Positions 11,417 through 23,400 of a stretch of DNA of 64,000 nucleotides are shown here, piece after piece. The notes beneath the pieces were generated by a model. That model had not been told where the DNA came from. It made no database searches and was given only the letters and a program-made list of their open reading frames with translations. A program made the translations under genes and the position numbers. The DNA comes from Euleptes europaea (taxonomy: Eukaryota; Chordata; Lepidosauria; Squamata; Sphaerodactylidae): NCBI RefSeq assembly GCF_029931775.1, contig NC_079332.1:4897970-4961969 (forward strand), read 5' to 3'. Within the stretch, counting starts at the first letter, position 1. Each line of letters opens with the position of its first letter.

Positions 11417-14400
11417 CTCCTTATTTGCAAAGCAGTAGAGTACAGCGACCAGGAACCCCTGTGAAACAGAAAAGATAGTATGAATCTGCAGGCATGGACA
11501 GAAAAGGGAAGGAATGGGGCGGGGGGCTTGAGGGTTCCTTTGCCTTGATTGCACTGAACTACTAGCTGGGCATAGTCAAACAGGAGGAGGGGCCGTGGCT
11601 CAGCAGCCGAGCATCTGCTTGGCATGCGGAAGGGCCCTGGTTCAATCCCCTGCTTCTCCAGCTAAAAAGGACCAGGCGGGAGGTGATGTGGAAGACCTGG
11701 AGACCCTGGATAGGCAAGACTGACCTTGATGGACCGATGGTCCAATTCAGTGCAGGGCGGCTTCATGTGTTTGGTCAAGTTGCCTGGACACCCTTCCTGC
11801 TGGAGACTGCGCTGTATAACTGATCCTTTTTGTTTGCCCTAAATCTACAGCCTTGCAGCTTCTTATGCAGTCACTCCTGTTGGCCCCTTTCATTTTTGCC
11901 CCATTTATAGAGGCATATAACCGGGACTGACCCATACCTCCAACCGCCGAGAGGCTGATCAGAATATGGGAAATGTTCCCTACCGAAAGGGGGGGAGAGG
12001 GAAGGCAGCCGTGGCAGAAAGGGAGAGAATCGGAACCCCAGAACCCTTTGCCAACCCACCTGGAAGGAGTTGAGGAACAGCGTGAAGAACACTTTGATGT
12101 AGCGCAAGACGCCCGTGGTCTGTTCGTCAGTGGCAAAGATGAAGACCACCTCGTGGATCCCAAAGAGGGGGATGAGGGTGAGGGTAGCTTTAGCTAGCCT
12201 GAGAGAGAAGAGAAGCCAAAACCGGAGATGAGGCTCCGTTCGGAGGCCACGAACAACCCAGAGTTTGCTTGTGATGGACGTGAAGCTGGTTAAGTTTCTG
12301 GGGTCTTCCCTGCCATGACGTACTGGGACCAAAGACTTCTGTCCTCGGTCCATCCTCAATTTGTTGTGCTTGTCTTAACAAATGGAGGTTTCTCTCCCAG
12401 TGACCAGGACTTCGCGCCAGTTTAATCCTGACTAAGACCCCCAGTTAGTGGGAAAGGAGGGGAAAAAATCTGTTCAGCTGCCCACAATGAGGCAGTGTGA
12501 CAAGCCGGAGTCAGCCGCAGCGTGACAGCCCAACAAGGAACCCAGCCCATGCTCATCATGAACAAACTTCTAGGTTGTTTGTGATGTCTGAATGCCACCT
12601 TGGTGGGGATAAGTGTTGAGTCGCACTCAGCGCGGGATGTTCCTGCAGATGCTGGCATCAGCAGGTTCCCTTGGTAGCCCCCGTGATCACACTCACCGCA
12701 ATTTATAGTCTGCGTAGCCCTTCTGATTGGCTCTCAGCTTGGCCAAGATCACCTTGAGGATCTGCATGAAGATCAGCAGGTTGATCTGGGGGAAAGGGGA
12801 AGAGAAGCAAAGCGGGGAGGGGGTGTAATTAAAACTGACACATATTCCCCTGAGGGCAGGATAGTAATGTTTTAGATAGAACGCGTTTGATTAAAGGTCA
12901 TTTAAAAAGTTGTCCGTCTTGGAGCAACCTGTTCCGTCTCAGTTCCCAATGCACTTTAGAAATCTGTAAACTGCTTCTCAGCTTGTGCTCCCAGAACAGA
13001 GCACCACAGAGCCATTTCGAAAAACCACCACAAGCAGCACCCCAAAGCACCAATTCCCAAGGTTTAGCCAAACCAGACAATTTTTACTGATTTGTTGGGG
13101 GCGGGGGGAGAGATTTTAAGTGTCTTCTTGCATCTGATAAAGTGGGCTGTAGTGCATGGAAGCTTATGCCGGAATAAGATCATATTAATCTTTAAAGAGC
13201 TGTAAGACTGTTTATTTTTTGCTGCAGCAGAGGGCTAACCCTCTTCCGGTGGAATGACAGCTTCTATAGCAACCACCGGCACACAAAAGGCTTCATCCTT
13301 ACAGCAAGTGGGGTACTATTCAGTTTACAGGGAGGAAGGAACCAATGGGATGCAGGGGGGCCGCCGAGGAACACCCTCAGGTTTGGGATTTAAACGGGGA
13401 ATCGAACCCAGGACTCTCAGATCCACATCTCATGTATTTCATAAGAACATAAGAAAGGCCATGCTAGATCAGACCCAGGCCCATCAAGTCCAGCAGTCTG
13501 TTCACACAGGGGCCAACCAGGTGCCTCTAGGAAGCCCACAAACAAGACGGCAGCAGCAGCATTCTCCTGCCTGTGTACCACAGCACCTAATATAATAGGC
13601 ATGCTCCTCTGATCCTGGAGAGAATAGGGATGCATCATGACTAGTATCGATTTTGACTAGTAGCCATGAATAGCCCTCTCCTCCATGAAAAGGTCCACTC
13701 CCCTCTTCAAGCCTTCCAAGTTGGCAGCTATCACCACATCCTGGGGCAGGGAGTTCCACAATTTAACTATGCATTGGAAGGTCAGCGTTGTTTAGCAGTT
13801 GGAGCGTCAGCCTAAGACGACACCCCACCCCGGGGTTCAGATCTCTGCCCAGCCATGAAATTCACCGGGCCACCGTGGGCCAGTCACCACCTCTCATCTT
13901 AACCTACCACACAGGGTTGCCGCGAAGATAAAACAGAGGATGGGAGAACTGCAAATGCCCGCCCTGAGCCCTTCGGAGGACGGGCAGGATAAAAAAACCG
14001 GGGTGGATGAAAAAGCAATGCACGCGGCCATTGAAATAACAACTACCACAGTCAACTTGGACAGGTGAACCACGCTGCTCTCTCCCCCCACCCATGACAG
14101 GTGGATTGACAGTTGACAGTTATCCCCTCAAGCTGTTGCTTAGCAACTCCATAGAACCGTCTCCAGGCAGGACGGCGGTCCAGCGGTCCCTACGGCCGCT
14201 TCTGACCTTCCGTCCATCCAGCAGAAACGGGGACGCGGGCTGACCCTTTCCTTGACTCCATGCCAACGACCCTTGGTACACCATGCAGCCGCCAATCACG
14301 CCCGTCCCGCCCGTTCAGCCTTCTATGTACCTCGAAACGCAGACCCAGTATGCCCAGAGGCAGCCTCGGCCCCCCGGCCCCTACAACCAGGTGTGGGCCG

Positions 14401-17400
14401 CCCAAGCCACCGTTCTCACGGTCGAGGTGCAGCCGCCTGACTACGTGCTCTGGTCGCTCTTCAACACCCTCTTCCTGAACAACTTCTGCTTCGGCTTTGT
14501 CGCCCTCATCTACTCCATCAAGGCGCGGGACTGCAAGGTCCTCCGCGACCTCGAAGGGGCGACCCGCTTCGGCAAGATGGCCCGGATCTTCAACTTCGTG
14601 GCCATCATCGTGGGGATCATCATCTTCATCATCGGGGTGGTGCTGGCGGCCACCGTCGCGAAGGAGACCCTGAAAAAATGGAACTCCATGCTGCAGTCCG
14701 TCTCCGAACTGCGTTCGCTCCACAAGCACGACTAAGCCGAGCATCCGGGATCGCCTCAGTCGACGTCCTGTCCCCAGTGAATAGCGACTGCCCCTTTTTC
14801 GTTGGAAGTTGCACCTTCTCTGCCGCGAACAAAGCATCCCACAAGTACGGCTGGCACCACGCACCCTTCTAGAAAGGCAGATGTTTTCCGCTGCCTCCGG
14901 GGGACTCGGCCGACGGTCTCAAAACTGACGCAGAAGTCAAGGCAGAAAGGAAAACATCTCTCTGCTCCGACCTGCAGCGCTGTGACGGGGAAGAAGCCCT
15001 GTTTCCTTGTTTGCTTCGATGCGTTTCACGCGAAAAGTTATATTCAGGGCCGTTCTAGGAATGTAAAGTCTGAGGTGAATTGTGAACCAAAAAAAAAGTT
15101 TTAAAAAAGCAACGTGACCCGTGTTTTCTTCAGAAAGGAAAGAAGGGCCTCAGAATTTTCACCCACGGTCTGTCTCACGAGCATGAAAGCCATGTCATAG
15201 GTTCAGAATCAGCGTGTGCCCATCAGACTGGAAGAGTCTCTCCCTCACATTGGACTGCTTTCCAGATGCGACTAGCTAAGGTTTCCACCTGTAAGGAGGG
15301 AGTGGTGTGGAGACTGGGGAGAGCCAGCGTGGTGTAGTGGTTTGGAGCGGTGGACTCTAAATCTGGAGAACCGGGTTTGATTCCCCACTCCTCCACACGA
15401 GTGGCAGACTCTAATATGATCCAACTGGGTTGGTTTCCCCACTCCTCCATGTGAGCGGCGGACGCTAATCTGGTGATCCGGGTTGGTTTGCCCACTCCTC
15501 CGCCTGAAGCCAGCTGGGTGACCTTGGGCTAGTCACAGCTCTTTTAAAGCTCTCTCAGCCCCATCTATCTCACAGGGTGTCTGTTGCGGGAAGAGGACAG
15601 GAAGGCGATTGTAAGCCAGTTTGACTCCCTTAACTGGTAGAAAAATCAGCATATAAAAACCAACTCTCCTTCTTCTTCCTCTTCCTCTTCCTCTTCGCCT
15701 TCAGACACACACAAACCCAGATCAGCATTCTGAATGGCCCAGTCCTGGAAGACTGCACCAACTGCCTTTCCCCCCTGAACACCTGGATGGACTTGGGTGT
15801 TCAACGCACTGCCGGGCAAAGGAATGGTCAGTTCTGGCCAGGGGGAAGGGCTGCCTTTCTTAGTGGAAGCCTGAGACGGGGCAAAGCCCACTTGGTGTCC
15901 TGAAGCCACTAGGAAGGCATTGCATGCCCTAAAACACAAGGCACTCACCAAGGATGCTAGCAGAATAGGGATCCGAATAATCCACCAATAAGCCATGTTC
16001 TCATTCAGGGCCCAGCACCTGCAACACAGGGAAAGGCGGACAGTTCCGCTTGAGTTAGTTGAACTGGCAGGAAACGTAAGAACGTAAGAGAAGCCCTGCT
16101 GGATCAGACCCGAGGCCCATCAAATCCAGCAGTCTATTCACACAGTAGCCAACCAGGTGCCTCTAGGAAGCCCCCAAACAAGACCACTGCAGCAGCAGCA
16201 TCCTGCCTTTCTTCCACAGCCCCTAATATAATAGGCATGCTCCTCTGATCCTGGAGAGAATAGGTATGCATCATGACTAGTATTCATTTTGACTAGTAGC
16301 CAAGGATACTCCTTTCCTCCATAAGAACATTAGAAAGGCCCTGCTGGATCAGACCAAGGTCCATCAAGTCCAGCAGTCTGTTCACACAGGGGCCAACCAG
16401 GTGCCTCTAGGAAGCCCCCAAACAAGACCACAGCAGCAGCACCATCCTGCCTGTGCTCCACAGCACATAATAGAATAGGCAGCTCCTCTGATACTGGAGA
16501 GAAGGAAGGAAGGAGGGAGAGAGGGAAGGAAGATAACTGCCCTGCTGGATCAGACCAAGGCCCATCCAGTCCCGCAGTCTGTTCACACGGGGGCCAACCA
16601 GGTGCCTCTAGGAAGCCCACAAACAAGACGGCTACAGCAGCACCATCCTGCCTGTGTCCCACAGCACCGAATATAATAGGCATGCTGACTAGTATCTATT
16701 TTAACTAGTAGCCATGAATAGCCCTCTCCTCCATGAGCTTGTCCACTCCCCATTTAAAGCCTTCTAAGTTGGTAGCCATCACCACATCCTGGGGCAGGGA
16801 GTCCCACAATTTAAGCCTGACTGGAAATTTTGGATCCATCCAGGTTTACTTTGCCGTGATGCACACAGCACTCCCGAAGTAAGAAGCACCAGAGAGCTTG
16901 AAAAAGTCAAGGAGCAGCGTCAATCCGTGGTATAGTTTAACTAGCCATGGTTAACTGATCGTCCAAGCGTGGGCCACTGTGCTGACTGCGGCATAGATTT
17001 ATGGCTGCGTGTTAACCCCGGCCGGTAGAGAATAAACGATCAGCAGGGCAAAGCTTTCCTTCAGCCGGCCACTGCCATGCAGACTGGGTTAGCCAGCCCA
17101 TCCGTTTACAAGAGAGAACGCTCTCGAACTTTGAAATCTGAAATGAGCCGAATCCTGTTATTGCAGAGCTAGCCTTAGTTAAAATAAACCACGGCTTCAA
17201 GCAAGGTCTGGACCCAGCCCAAGGGGGGTAAATAAACCAAGTCCAAACTTTGTTTTACTAACCCTAAACATGATTAGCCCCGCGGCCTGCATTCGGATGA
17301 CCCCACGCTAACCGTGCAATCCTTTGCAGAGTTACTCCAGTCTAAGCCCATTGAAATGAATGAGTATAGACCGGAGTCCACTCTCCTTAGGATTGTGCTG

Positions 17401-20400
17401 TAAGCACAGTCGGTCGAAACCTCTGCTCCGTGGGATGGTTGCACTGAGCCGCTCACCCTACCCGCCCCCCAGTCCCCCGCACGGCACTGTCTCCACTTAC
17501 TCTGAATTCTCCTTTAGATACTTGGCCGCCATCCATGGGACCACAAAGGCCATGGGGGTCCCTGCAAGACAAAAAATGTCCCGTGATGTAAAAAAACAAG
17601 CTAGTTCAACCGCTGGACAGACAGGGAAAGAGGGGTTCTGTTTTTAACCCTCTGCTGTAAAAACAAAAAAGGCCATTGCTGCTACCAATCAGGCAGGGTT
17701 TTTCTGAAGCCAGCTGACTCCCCAGAAGTCAATCCGAAATGGGCAAGCTGCCAGGGACACAACGGTTTGGTGTACATACAGAGTTTGGCCGATATTCCAC
17801 CTTGTTTGGTAGAGTGTTTTCAGCAAGGAGTGGGAAATGGAAGGAAGGCAGGATAGAGAGAGGAGACACTTTTCTCATTCTCTGGTAATATTAGAACTCG
17901 GGGCCGCCCCGCAGAACTGCTTGGCTGTAGACCCAGGGCAGACGAAAAGGAACTATTTCTTTGCACAAGAGGTACTTGACCGTTGGAACTCGCTGCCACC
18001 AGACAGGGTGAGGGGGCCATTGGCTTACGTGGATTTAAAGGGAGCTGGGTCGATGTATGGAGGATCAGTCTATTGCTCGCTTATCAGCCGTAATGGCTGA
18101 ATGGGACCTTTGGGCTAAGGGCCAGAATGCTTCTAATCGTGTGACACCAGGGAGATTCGAGCAGGGAGGGAGGGTTGCCTGCTGGTCCTCCTTGCAGGCC
18201 TTCCACGGGCAACTGGTTGGCCACCGCTGGAAACAGGGCGCTAGGCTGGATGGATCTTGAGCCCAACCCAGCAGGGTTTATGGAAGACTCTAGGACGGCT
18301 GGTAGCACTGGGTGTATTCTGCAACAGTACTATGGGGGTTGCTTTAAGTCAGTAGCACACCCTTTGCCAATGCTCCCCTGCATGTAGAAAGCTAACCTCT
18401 TGGGGAGGCGGTACAGCCCAGGCTTCTCCCTGAAGGGTGCTTTTCTCAGTGCAGGGAGTTTGCTGTGGCGCAACAAGCCAACGGAGCCCGCCCGCCCCCT
18501 TGCCGCCTGGATTGATATAATCTGACGGGAGGTTTGCCGATTCTGCTGACTGCAACGAAGCCCAACCCACCTTGCCCAGCAAAGGTTTACTCCTTACCCC
18601 AGCCGAGGTACAGGTAGAGGGTGTAGTAATTCTTCTCTGAAAAGACAGCTCCGATCAGAAGCTTGTACAGGTAGATCGCCTCCACCAGAAACCAATAGTG
18701 ATTGGCCAGGATACAATACTGCATCACCACCTGAGCCACTCGGCAGCCAATCGCAGCCTGGGGAGAAACAGAAGGCACGTGTTAAATATAAAACCGTCAC
18801 AATTGAATCTTTGCCGCAACCAGTAAGAAGGACTCAGCAGAGGAAGGCGATGGCAAACCACCCTCGGCTTCTCACTTGCCTTGAAAGCCCCTTATGTAGC
18901 TAAGGTCAGGGGTGGTATTCAGGACAGCCGAGAAGAAGTCAGTCTTCACACAGCATCTAAATTAACTCGAGGAACTCACTGCTACAGGATGCAATGATGA
19001 TCACTATCTTATAAAGATAAAGGTCCCCTGCGCAAGCACCGAGTCATTCCTGCCCCATGGGGTGATGTCACATCCCGATGTTTCCTAGGCAGACTTTGTT
19101 TATGGGGTGGTTTGCCAGTGCCTTCCCTGGTCATCTTCCCTTTACCCCCAGCAAGCTGGGTCCTCATTTTACCAACCTCGGAAGGATGGAAGACGGAGTC
19201 GACCTTGAGCTGGCACCTGAACCCGACTTCCATCGAGATCGAACTTGGGTCGTGAGCAGAGCTTGGACTGCAGTACTGCAGCTTACCACTCTGCGCCACA
19301 GGCCTCCTTATCTTAGATAGCATAAAGGAGGAATGAGGAAACAAATACGTGGAAGAGAGGTCTGTTATTGGTTATTAGCCGGGATGAGAAAATGGAGCCT
19401 CCATGTTCACAGGCAGTAATCTTCTGAATACTGTGGGTGAAGGTACTTATCGTTTGCAGGTGACCATGTTCTAGAAGGATATAGTTCTAGACTCACTTTG
19501 TGCCTTCTGATCAGGACAGTGCAACTGGAATAGACTATCGTTCTAAGGTGACCAGACTATCGTTCTAAGGTGTCTAAGCAAGGCCAAGACGTCCTCCCAT
19601 CCTCCCCGGAACAGCCCAAGACGGGACGACTCACTTCGGTGCTCAGCAGGGCTTCCCAGTCAGACATGCCAAAGACCTCCTTCCCCCACATCTTCTCCAG
19701 CAACGAATCCTTCACGATCACAGAAAGCGCCCGGAGCCCAAAGGAGGCAAAGAGGTTCGCGTGGATGTAGTTCCGGGTGCAGCGCAGCTTCCTGCGGGGT
19801 CCAGAAATGACATGGCACTCAAAAGCCGGGGAGGCCGCCCCCTCTCCCCGAAGCCCCTGGGTCTGCCCGCTTGGTTGAGGGCCCGAACTCCCTGTCAAAA
19901 GTTCCCCCAAGCCAGTTGGCCTTCTTTAAAAACAGCCGTAGCAATTGAAAAACAAGGGAGGCGGACAAAGGTTAAAATCGCCGGCGTAAAAAGTGAAAGA
20001 CCAAAACAATAGAAATAATAGAAGTAAAAGCAAGATTGCAGTGAGGAAGGCTCAGCGGAGCCACTGACCAGGGGGACAAAGCAAGCAGGAAAAATGCAGA
20101 CAGATAATAACATCCAACCAGCAGCAAGCCATAAAAGCGTGGGTATTTTCTAAAAGAGGATACTCGTTCAGCCATCCTCTAAAGCCCTCTGCTTTCTATC
20201 CCCAGTCTGTCAAGGTGTGAAACTCTTTGTTCCCCATGGCTATTTTAATCCTGGTTGTTTGCTGAGTTTGCACCCTCCGATCACTCAACAGAATACTTGA
20301 ACTCCTCTTTCAGTTCCAACGTTGCCCTGCTGGGTGTGGATTTTTATCTCTCGTGCGGGCCGCCTTGAAAAGTAGCTCACAAACCCAGTCGAAAACAGGC

Positions 20401-23400
20401 TGTTCCACCTCTTCGTGGAAAGGGGACTGCAGAGGCAGGGGGCCATCACCGAGGAAGCCCCGCCATTTGAGTTTTGGAAAACTCCCACTCAGGACGTTGG
20501 TTAATTTCTTGGAGCATCTCCTCCACACACACACACACACACACACACACTCAGGCACACACACTTCTGACAGTGCTCCCAAACAGACAGCAACCTCAAC
20601 AAGGGTCGACATCCACCCCCACGGTGTTCTTACTGGGCAGGCACAGAGACCCGGCGGCAATACCTGAAAACGGTAAGAATGAGGAGGGCCAGGACCAGGG
20701 CCAGCAGCGACAGGGAGTAGCCCACCGTGTAGAGGACTTTGAAGCTGGCCATCAACCGGTGGGCCCCTTCCTGTACCAAAGGGAAAGAGAGCCACTTAGA
20801 GGAGTGGGGAGAAAAGCAGAGTGTAAAGAAAGTAAATTAAATAAGCAAACATCCAACCCTCCGCTAGCGCCGACAAAGAAGAAGAAGAAGAGTTGGTTTT
20901 TATATGCCAACTTTCTCTACCACTTAAGGGAGAATCAAACCAGCTTACAATCGCCTTCCCCTCCCCACAACAGACACCCTATGAGGTAGGTGGGGCTGAG
21001 AGTGTGTGACTACCCCAAGGTCACCCAGCTGGCTTCGTGTGTAGGAGTGGGGAAACCAACCCAGTTCACCAGATTAGCCTCCGCCGCTCATGTGGAGGAG
21101 TGGGGAATAAAACCCGGTTCTCCAGATCAGACTCCACTGCTCCAAACCACCATTCTTAACCACTACACCACCCTGGCTCTCCCCCGGCAGCAAGTCCGAC
21201 CACTTTCCCCTTCTCGCCTCTTCGCTGGCGGCTTCCGTCTCCTCTTTGCACTGGGAATGGTCCCTCCAGGTCTCCGTCCCGTTCTGCAACGCCCAGCGCC
21301 CGTCGGCCTCGCACTTGCGGCTCACCTGCCCGTGTTCAACTGCAAGCACAGAAGTGGGCAGAGCGCCAGGCTGAAGCATGCGGAAGGAACTGTTTAGAAT
21401 CAGAATCAGGGCTTGGGTTTGGGCGGGAGGCAGGCCGAAACGGGCTTCAGTTTGGGGGGGCTGCAGACGGCCCTCCCTGGGGGTGGGCTGAAGGCATAAA
21501 AGCAGCTCGACGCATGGGGGGGGATCTCCCTTGCGAGAGTTTCCATGCTGAAGCCACGCGTGCCTTGCAGCAGCGGATGGTGGCAGCGTGGGAACCTTTC
21601 ATGTAATGCAGGCGGAGGTGTGTGCCGAACCGCTTTGCATCTTACAGCCACCAGATGGCGCTGCCACCACACAATGGTGACCTCTTGTGTGGCCATTCCC
21701 TGTGTGGGGAAACCCTTTGCAACACCCAACCCAGGCAAGGAGCTGTCCGCAGGATCCATGCAGCTGGTGGTGCTGAAAGGCCCAGGAGTCATAAGAACCA
21801 GGGTCCTCTAGGAAGCCCCCAAACAAGACGATGGCAGCAGCACCATCCTGCCTGTGTTCCACGGTACCAAAGTCCTTGCACAGGCAACGTTTTCATTCAT
21901 TTTTTCCCCTACCCCACCACTCTCTCCAGTGGATTACAGCAATCTCCCCTTCTCCGTTTTATCCAGTGCAGGGAGGTAAGCCCTGCGTCCGTTTCCCCCT
22001 CTGCAGTATGTTCAGTGGCACACCCTTCTGCTTTGCATGCAGAAGGACCCAGGTTCGATTCCTGACACCTCCAGGTAAAAGGTGTCAAGTGCAAAATCTG
22101 CTGGCAGCCCAAGGAGACAGCGGTGCCTGGCCTAAATTTACCCAGTTAGCCTCATGGTGGAGGGGAGATTTGAACGCTGGTCTTCTCAGTCCTAGCCTAC
22201 CACTCCGACCACTACCCTACAGTTTCTGTTTTATTAGGGTGAACTCAGGGTCTTGCACCAAATGAGTCCCCCTTCTTCCTCTGCAAGATCCATGCGGTGT
22301 AACTTGCATTTCTGCAGTCATCTACAACCCAAGCTAGGTTCAGCCTCGCAGATCTGGAATTTCAGCACCACGGACAGGAATTCTGCACAGAGATTTCCTA
22401 TTCTTTCCAACCGAGGCAGACTTGTGCCTGTCTCAGGATTTGCGTGGCTCTCTCGAGATTTGATTCCCATTGAGGGAAAAATGAGGAGCCTAGACCTGAA
22501 TAGGCAAATGTGGAGAGATGGACAGAGAGGCCAGGCCCCTGGGGAGATTCCACCCCACAACCCTTTCAAGGGGTCTGAGGAGAAAGAAGAAGAGTTGATT
22601 TTTATATGCCAACTTTCTCTACCATTTAAGGAAGACTCAAACCGGCTTACAATCACCTTCCCTTCCCCTCCCCATAACAGACACCCTGTGAGGTAGGTGG
22701 GGCTGAAAGAGCTGTGACTTGCCCAAGGTCACCCAGTTGGCTTCATGAGGAGGACTGGGGAAACATCCAGTTCACCAGATTAGCCTCCGCTGCTCATGTG
22801 GAGGAGCGGGGAATCAAAACCAGTTCTCCAGGTCAGAGTCCACCGCTCCAAACCACCAGTCTTAACCACTACACCACTCTGGCTCTACACCACTACATGC
22901 TTAACCACTAGACCACGCTGGCTCCAAACCGCTACACCAAACCACTTTGGGGGCCCGCAACTCGTTGCTGTCCGAGCCATTTCAGAGACAGCTGTACCTT
23001 TTTCAAACCAGGGCAGGTAGAAGGGGCAGGAGACGTTGACAACGGTGCCCGGGCTCCCGTCCGGCCAGCAGGCGTACATATCAAAGGTTCGGTTGCAGAA
23101 CAACCCTGCAAGAGGCAGAAGCAAGACCGGATAGGCAGGGCGGCGTTCGTCTAAGGATGGGACTGAAATATGCGGCATGTCACTCCAAAACGCAAAACAG
23201 ATTGGACCTCTGTCATCCTCAGCATCCGTTAGCGATGCTAAGAGCGTGACAAGGCAGCTCTGGAGATGAACGGAGAACAGAACAGCCTCCCGTGGCTGAA
23301 ATCCCACCCCAGCCACAAACACACCGTCTCTCACTCCACTTCTCTTCTACAATACCACCCTGCCTTGCAGGGCTGTCATGCAGATTGCTGACAGATGAAG

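Noticed and set aside
14190-14864. 224-codon open frame on the minus strand
   Set aside because: It is the mirror of the IFITM-like frame. High GC makes the complementary strand stop-poor, and its sequence is low-complexity with no domain.
16074-16815. CRISPR-like array because of three repeated blocks
   Set aside because: The units are LINE 3' ends of unequal length in a vertebrate genome, with no regular spacers.
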